Source: PLGF01 sp052139695 (GTDB lineage: Bacteria > Verrucomicrobiota > Verrucomicrobiia > Limisphaerales > Palsa-1400). From it: DNA of 64,000 bases. The position numbers were made by a program, and so were the translations under genes. The DNA lies in contig JBKQWF010000316.1 of assembly GCA_052139695.1 (NCBI GenBank), forward strand, positions 1 to 64,000. The letters run 5' to 3'. Numbering within the stretch: position 1 is the stretch's first letter; each line of letters starts with the position of its first letter. Of the stretch, positions 59,744-64,000 are shown one piece after another. The notes beneath the pieces are model-generated. The model was not told the DNA's origin. It ran no database searches and worked only from the letters and a program-made list of their open reading frames with translations.

Positions 59744-60685
59744 GACGACATTTAAGAATTGATTGACGCCCTTCATGGCCTCTTGCGCTTTGGTGATCAT
59801 GCGCGCGCAGGTGTCCACGGGAAGGCCCAGCAATACGGCGGCGGTTTGATTGGCTTGCAGGGCGTAGGCGTCCCATCCCGGGCCTGTGCTGGTGCCGGTT
59901 AAGTGGGCGGCGCAGTTGGAAAGGTAAACCACCGCCGAGAGTTCCGCCTTCGGTTGAACGATGGGAGCGTGATGGTGGGAGACGGCTTCGACAATCACCG
60001 GGGGCAGCGCCCACCTCTGGAGCAGGCAAGCTCCCACTTCAGCGTGGTCTGTTCCCAGCACCTCTTTCTCGGCGGCAAAGCGCGAGAGCGACTTCTGAAT
60101 CATCACCTCTCGAATCTCCGTCCGGGTCTTGGGAATAAGGTTTCGGCTCAAGGCCAGTTTTCCAATGTCATGGAGCAATCCCGCCGTAAACGCGACGGAC
60201 GGGGGAAAGGATTGGTAAGGCTCGGTCGTGCTCAAGTACTCGGCGCCGAGGGCGACGCTGAGGGAGTGCGTCCAAAGGCCGTTCGTTTCCACCGCCTGCC
60301 CTGGCTCGTTAAACCCCATCGGTCCGCCAAAGCCAATGGTGCAAGCCATGCGGTACACGGCATCTGTCCCCGCGAGGAGGACGGCCTGGTCGATGGAGGC
60401 CACGGGCGACTCCAGACCCATTTGCGCTGAATTGCAGAGGCGCAGTAGTTTTGCCGTCAGGACATTATCGCAGCGCAGGGTCTTCACGACCTCTTCGTGC
60501 GGCGTTTCGGAGTTGCTGAGAAGAAAAATGAGTTTGCGCGCGGTCTCCGAGACCACCGGCAAATCTGTTGTCAGCGCTACGACTTCTTCGGCTGTGATGT
60601 GGCGGAGCGAACTCCCACCCTCTCGCAACGAAGCCGCGCTGACCGTTGGCCTGAGCGTGCTTTCCACAAATGTGTTATCGGTCAA
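59741..60685 (-). CDS. HDOD domain protein
   Basis: A 314-residue protein. Start TTG 60685 with GGAGAG just upstream. The HDOD domain spans most of the protein (ALTTDLPVVSETARKLIFLL, LLRLCNSAQMGLESPVAS, AFTAGLLHDIGKLALSR, HHAPIVQPKAELSAVVYLSN). HDOD domains are catalytically inert relatives of HD hydrolases found in signalling proteins; the LHDIGK motif here keeps the HD pair. No other output domain is attached. Role unknown. Confidence 0.88.
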   Translation of the reverse strand: MTDNTFVESTLRPTVSAASLREGGSSLRHITAEEVVALTTDLPVVSETARKLIFLLSNSETPHEEVVKTLRCDNVLTAKLLRLCNSAQMGLESPVASIDQAVLLAGTDAVYRMACTIGFGGPMGFNEPGQAVETNGLWTHSLSVALGAEYLSTTEPYQSFPPSVAFTAGLLHDIGKLALSRNLIPKTRTEIREVMIQKSLSRFAAEKEVLGTDHAEVGACLLQRWALPPVIVEAVSHHHAPIVQPKAELSAVVYLSNCAAHLTGTSTGPGWDAYALQANQTAAVLLGLPVDTCARMITKAQEAMKGVNQFLNVV

Positions 60686-60739
60686 TTTCTCTCCAGACTT
60701 GAGTTTCCTCGGAATATCGACGCGGGACCGCGGCCTCCT

Positions 60740-61426
60740 CTATTTGGCAAGGAAGGCGCGCACCTTTTCGGCGAGCAATTTGTAACCCGCCGGGCTAAAG
60801 TGCAACTTATCCGGGGCGAACAGTTCCGGTCGCGGTTTGCCGTCCGGACCGAGAGAAATGTCATAAGATTCGATGTATTTGAGATAGGGGAATTGCCGGG
60901 AGAACTGCTCCACCAATTGATTGAGGTCTCTTTCCTTCTGGCGCTGGTCCCAGCGGGCAATGCTGGGGCAAAGCCCAATGAAGACGATTTGGGCCGCGGG
61001 CAGCGCAGCATGAACTGTGGCCGCGAATTCCTTGTAATCATTAAACACTGTTTCGACCGATTTACCGTTATGCAGATCGTTCCCGCCCGCCCGCAGCAGA
61101 ACCATCCTCGGTTCGCGGGGAACGATGAGCCGCGGAGCAAAGTAGGCCGCGTCAGCTATCTCCGATCCGCCAAAGCCATGATTGATGACTTGTTGCTCCG
61201 GGAAATCAGCCGCCAGCGTCTTCCAAAGCCTGATTGTTGAGGACCCGGTAAAGAGCAACGCGCCTTTGGGCGGCGGATTGGTCCGATCAGCGCGTTCATA
61301 GGCGGCAATTTCCTTCTCCCATTGCTGATAATTGTGCGGCGTCTGGGCAGAGAGCGTCAGGGGCGCGGATGCAGCCATCCACCCGGCGGCCAGCAAAAGC
61401 CAGGTCGTGCGATTGTTGAGTCTCAT
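60740..61426 (-). CDS. Exported SGNH/GDSL-type hydrolase
   Basis: A 228-residue protein with signal peptide (TTWLLLAAGWMAASAPLTLS). SGNH blocks: FTGSSTIRLW with the nucleophile Ser in GSST (about 59-66), GFGGSEIADA (Gly), LLRAGGNDLHNG (Asn) and FAPDKLHFSPAGY (Asp and His). Such enzymes deacylate or hydrolyse esters of sugars, lipids or peptides outside the cell. Substrate not indicated. Confidence 0.9.
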   Translation of the reverse strand: MRLNNRTTWLLLAAGWMAASAPLTLSAQTPHNYQQWEKEIAAYERADRTNPPPKGALLFTGSSTIRLWKTLAADFPEQQVINHGFGGSEIADAAYFAPRLIVPREPRMVLLRAGGNDLHNGKSVETVFNDYKEFAATVHAALPAAQIVFIGLCPSIARWDQRQKERDLNQLVEQFSRQFPYLKYIESYDISLGPDGKPRPELFAPDKLHFSPAGYKLLAEKVRAFLAK

Positions 61427-61480
61427 AATTCTTACATTTTAAGTTGCGCTTGCTTTTGCAGAGAGTAGTCTAACCTACTC

Positions 61481-61732
61481 GTGAATAGCGAATACGTTAA
61501 GCAAGCTTTGGCAAAGGTGGGCAATCCGAATGTCCTGGTCAACCTTATCTCGCGCCGTGTGCGGCAGTTAACTTCCGGCGGCGGCAATAGCCGCCCGCTG
61601 ATCGATCAGCCGGGCACTTTGGGGTCGGCGGACATCGCCTTGCTCGAATTGATTGAGGGGAAGATGGACTTCGAAGTCAACCTGCTGGCCGAAGAAGAAG
61701 TGCAACCGGCCAAGAAACGGCGCGGGCGCTAA
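61481..61732 (+). CDS. rpoZ: DNA-directed RNA polymerase omega subunit
   Basis: An 83-residue protein starting at GTG 61481. VGNPNVLVNLISRRVRQLTS and ADIALLELIEGKMDFEVN match the bacterial omega subunit as found in Verrucomicrobiota. Omega helps fold beta-prime and takes part in ppGpp binding. It is followed 47 bp on by smpB. Confidence 0.85.
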   Translation: MNSEYVKQALAKVGNPNVLVNLISRRVRQLTSGGGNSRPLIDQPGTLGSADIALLELIEGKMDFEVNLLAEEEVQPAKKRRGR

Positions 61733-61779
61733 GATTCTCCGTCCGAGGGCCGCGGGGAGGTACGAGGCGGCCGTTGCTT

Positions 61780-62235
61780 ATGGCCGAAATCCTGCACAAC
61801 TCCAAGGCGCGGCGCGATTATCATATCCTTGAGACCTTTGAGGCGGGCATTGTCCTGCACGGGTCGGAAGTGAAGACGCTTCGCGCCGGGAAAGCGCAGA
61901 TTAACGACGCTTTTGCCCGCGTTGAAAAAAACGAAGTCTGGCTCTACAACGCGCACATCGACGAGTATATCCAGGCCAACCGCTTCGGCCACCACCCCAC
62001 AGCCCCCCGGAAACTTCTTCTGCACAAATCGGAGATCCGCAAACTTTTGGGCCTGGGGGAGGTCAAAGGCAACGCCTTGATTCCGCTCTCGGTTTATTGG
62101 AAAAATGGCAAGGTCAAAGTCGCTTTGGCCGTGGGCAAGGGCAAAGTGGAATTTGACAAACGGCAGGACATCAAGGAACGCGATGTGGACCGCGAAATGA
62201 AGCGGGCCACGATGCGGCGGTTGAAGCGAAAATAG
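61780..62235 (+). CDS. smpB: SsrA-binding protein SmpB
   Basis: A 151-residue protein from ATG 61780. It binds tmRNA for trans-translation. LHNSKARRDYHILETFEAGI and VLHGSEVKTLRAGKAQINDA are the conserved N-terminal blocks, and FDKRQDIKERDVDREMKRAT is the C-terminal tail helix. Length typical. The tmRNA gene itself was not found in the window. It is convergent with rpmB. Confidence 0.97.
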   Translation: MAEILHNSKARRDYHILETFEAGIVLHGSEVKTLRAGKAQINDAFARVEKNEVWLYNAHIDEYIQANRFGHHPTAPRKLLLHKSEIRKLLGLGEVKGNALIPLSVYWKNGKVKVALAVGKGKVEFDKRQDIKERDVDREMKRATMRRLKRK

Positions 62236-62240
62236 CCGGC

Positions 62241-62513
62241 CTACTTGGCCGCGGGGACGGCGGCTTCTTTGCTCCAGCGGCGTTTGGGCGCCTTGATCAC
62301 GCTGCCCTTTTTCAAGGCGCGCGCGGAGACGCGAATGTAGCGGACTTCGCCGTCAATCACGGCTTTGACCCGTTGCAGATTGGGCAGGAAGCGTCGCTTG
62401 GTAATGGCCGTGATGTGCTGGCCAATGCCGCCTTTTTTCTTGGCCTTGCCACTACGCCAGATGTGACTGCCCTTGGTCGGGCCAACTCCAGTAATTTCGC
62501 AATATCGAGACAT
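62241..62513 (-). CDS. rpmB: 50S ribosomal protein L28
   Basis: A 90-residue protein. The opening SRYCEITGVGPTKGSHIWRS and the following KAKKKGGIGQHITAITKRRF with NLQRVKAVIDGEVRYIRVS match L28. The typical CELTG is here CEITG and only one Cys is kept. The gene is 5 bp from the smpB stop in convergent orientation and divergent from recF. Confidence 0.95.
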   Translation of the reverse strand: MSRYCEITGVGPTKGSHIWRSGKAKKKGGIGQHITAITKRRFLPNLQRVKAVIDGEVRYIRVSARALKKGSVIKAPKRRWSKEAAVPAAK

Positions 62514-62640
62514 AACGCTATTTCAAAGTCGAGCAGACTGAAGGAGATTGAAGCGGGTGGCAAGGATTATTTTTTTGGATTGGAGCGAGGAAATCGGCTC
62601 AGCTCTTTAGGCTCGCGTCGGCGGGCTAAATCTGGATGCT

Positions 62641-63732
62641 GTGCGGGTGCATTTGGCTGCTCTCAGGTTGCGGGACTTTCGCAATTACGGACGGTTGGAC
62701 GTGGCTTTCCAGCCTGGATTTCACCTCTTGCTGGGCGATAACGCCCAGGGCAAGACGAACATCCTGGAAGCGGTTTACCTCCTGGCCACGCTCCGGTCTT
62801 TTCGCGGGGTGGGGGACGCCCAAATGGTGCGGCATGGCCAAAAGGGCTACTTTGTCGGGGCGCGGACGCTGGCCGGCACGGCCCATGAGATCAAGGTTTA
62901 TTGGTCGCCCGCGGAACGGAAATTGAGCCTGGATGGCCAGGTGGTGCGGCGTTTGGGGGATTATTTGGGGACGTTGCGGGCGGTGGTGTTCTGCACGGAA
63001 GACTTGCAATTGATCAAAGGGACCGGACGATTGCGGCGCCGCTTTATGGACTTGCTCCTGACGCAGACGCACCCGGTTTATTTGCCGCTGCTGCAGCGCT
63101 ACACCGCCGCCTTGCGTTCGCGCAACGCGCTGTTGAAGTCGCCTGCGCCGCAACCGGACGCACTGGAAGGGTTCACCCGCCAATTGATCGAGGCGGGCGA
63201 GGAATTGATGAGGTTCCGGCATGGCCTATGGCCGGAAGTGGCGCCGCTGGCAAACCGCTCTTTTGCGCAAGTGGCCGGACCGGGGGAGCAACTGGAGTTG
63301 GCCTATCAGCCTTCGGTTCGCCACGATTTTGGGGTTGAATTGGCCCGCAACCGCGCCCGGGAACAGACCTTTCGTTCGACCATCCTCGGACCGCATCGGG
63401 ACGACGTGCAATTGACGCTGGATGGCCAGTCGGCGGGTAAGTTTGCCAGCGAAGGTCAAAAGCGGTCCATAGCCATCGCTTTGAAACTGGCGCAGGCGGA
63501 GTATTTAACCTCCCTGCATGGAACACCGCCGATTTTGCTGATTGACGATATCATGGGCGAATTGGATGCAAAAAGGCGGGCGGGTTTTCTGCCCTTGCTC
63601 AACCGCACGCGCGCGGCCAGCAGCCAGGTCTTCATGACGTGTACAGAAGAAAACTGGCCGCGGGAACTGGGCCGGGACCTGCAACGCTGGGAAGTCAGGG
63701 CCGGTTCGTTGCGCCCCCTGGCGGTTTCATAA
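62641..63732 (+). CDS. recF: DNA replication and repair protein RecF
   Basis: A 363-residue SMC-like ATPase, start GTG 62641. RecF loads RecA at gaps with RecO and RecR. Visible: LRDFRNYGRLDVAFQPGF, Walker A LLGDNAQGKTNILEAVY (about 31-45), GRLRRRFMDLLL, LGPHRDDVQL, the ABC signature ASEGQKRSIAIALKLAQ, and Walker B ILLIDDIMGELD. Full length. dnaA/dnaN, often its neighbours, are not here. Confidence 0.96.
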   Translation: MRVHLAALRLRDFRNYGRLDVAFQPGFHLLLGDNAQGKTNILEAVYLLATLRSFRGVGDAQMVRHGQKGYFVGARTLAGTAHEIKVYWSPAERKLSLDGQVVRRLGDYLGTLRAVVFCTEDLQLIKGTGRLRRRFMDLLLTQTHPVYLPLLQRYTAALRSRNALLKSPAPQPDALEGFTRQLIEAGEELMRFRHGLWPEVAPLANRSFAQVAGPGEQLELAYQPSVRHDFGVELARNRAREQTFRSTILGPHRDDVQLTLDGQSAGKFASEGQKRSIAIALKLAQAEYLTSLHGTPPILLIDDIMGELDAKRRAGFLPLLNRTRAASSQVFMTCTEENWPRELGRDLQRWEVRAGSLRPLAVS

Positions 63733-63750
63733 AACGCGTCAATGATGAAT

Positions 63751-63832
63751 GGGAGGGTCGCCTCGCCGAGCGGTCCGCTGGAGTTTGGACTTTTGTGAGC
63801 CGTCCGCGGTCGCCTCGGCGAGGCGACCCTGC
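63751..63832. repeat. Palindromic repeat element, family C copy 2
   Basis: Inverted arms GAGGGTCGCCTCGCCGAG (63753-63770) and CTCGGCGAGGCGACCCTGCC (63813-63832), 42 bp apart. Same structure as the double palindrome at 13759-13826. It lies in the 175-bp gap after recF. Confidence 0.8.
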
Positions 63833-63907
63833 CATTTTCAGGGTCGCCGTTGCTGGCGCGTGGCATAAAACGGTTGCATCGCACGGTTTTTCAGGAAGGA
63901 TAATCTG

Positions 63908-64000
63908 ATGAGCGCGAGACCGTGGCTGATCCTTTCGATCGGCTTGAATTTGTTTCTGGCTGGCAGCCTTTATGTGGCGATGCGGCCTTTCAAGGAGCCG
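63908..64000 (+). CDS. Partial membrane/exported protein
   Basis: From ATG 63908, preceded by AGGAAGG at good distance, 31 codons run to the end of the window. The start SARPWLILSIGLNLFLAGSL is a membrane anchor or signal. The rest is outside the window, so no function can be given. Confidence 0.6.
   Translation, partial: MSARPWLILSIGLNLFLAGSLYVAMRPFKEP

Overview
The window reads as chromosomal DNA of a high-GC Verrucomicrobiota bacterium, most like the Pedosphaera/Limisphaerales group. This rests on gene content rather than a phylogenetic search. The clues are very large secreted proteins built from LamG, Ig, beta-propeller, chitobiase-C and PA14 modules, C-termini with an 'STDLxxW' motif, PEP-CTERM sorting, a planctomycete/verrucomicrobial-type cytochrome, a zinc-less DksA homologue, type II-like pseudopilin operons, and many palindromic intergenic repeats with a GGCGAGRCGCC-like core. 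I saw no rRNA, tRNA or CRISPR array.

Layout. 1-6.4 kb: a decayed C-terminal gene fragment, two secreted proteins (one a pectate-lyase-fold enzyme), a secreted protein with four internal repeats, and three terminal-inverted-repeat elements. A beheaded MFS transporter gene is caught between one of these elements and the stop codon of a convergent gene. 6.4-11.4 kb: a DegT aminotransferase / Gfo-Idh-MocA dehydrogenase / APC permease operon, then a PadR regulator coupled to a frameshifted gene that joins a PadR-partner helical domain to Clp_N repeats. 11.4-19.9 kb (minus strand): a three-gene operon of a 1815-residue mosaic diheme protein, a small secreted protein and a GH3 glycosidase. 20.2-25.7 kb: VOC protein, YCII protein and ECF42-type sigma factor, an MFS-like/spermidine-synthase fusion, and TatD. 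26-31 kb: PEP-CTERM protein, degenerate receiver plus HemQ, DHH phosphoesterase and a GT4 glycosyltransferase.

31-36 kb: a GldA/GldF/GldG/DUF4340-type ABC operon. 36-38.5 kb: a small accessory island with a GxxExxY remnant inside inverted repeats, a truncated PtuB-like HNH nuclease, an unidentified frameshifted fragment, and an AbiEii-like nucleotidyltransferase with a small partner. 38.6-44.5 kb: a tightly overlapping operon of ECF sigma factor, membrane partner, GspE-like ATPase, two GspF-like platform proteins, three pseudopilins and a membrane protein. 44.5-54.6 kb: cytochrome, Ski2-like helicase, receiver-HDOD protein, a GNAT-aminotransferase fusion, a BlaI/M56 sensor pair and a PQQ-like propeller. 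54.6-57.8 kb: a HemN-like radical SAM / chorismate-lyase-like / halogenase-like flavoenzyme operon. 57.8-64 kb: housekeeping genes (zinc-less DksA, L33, S18, HDOD protein, SGNH hydrolase, omega, SmpB, L28, RecF).

The most promising candidates for undescribed biology are the sigma-headed minimal pilus/secretion operon, the radical SAM-chorismate lyase-flavoenzyme cluster, the PadR/Clp_N pair, the GNAT-aminotransferase fusion, and the palindromic repeats, one of which has become part of a signal peptide.
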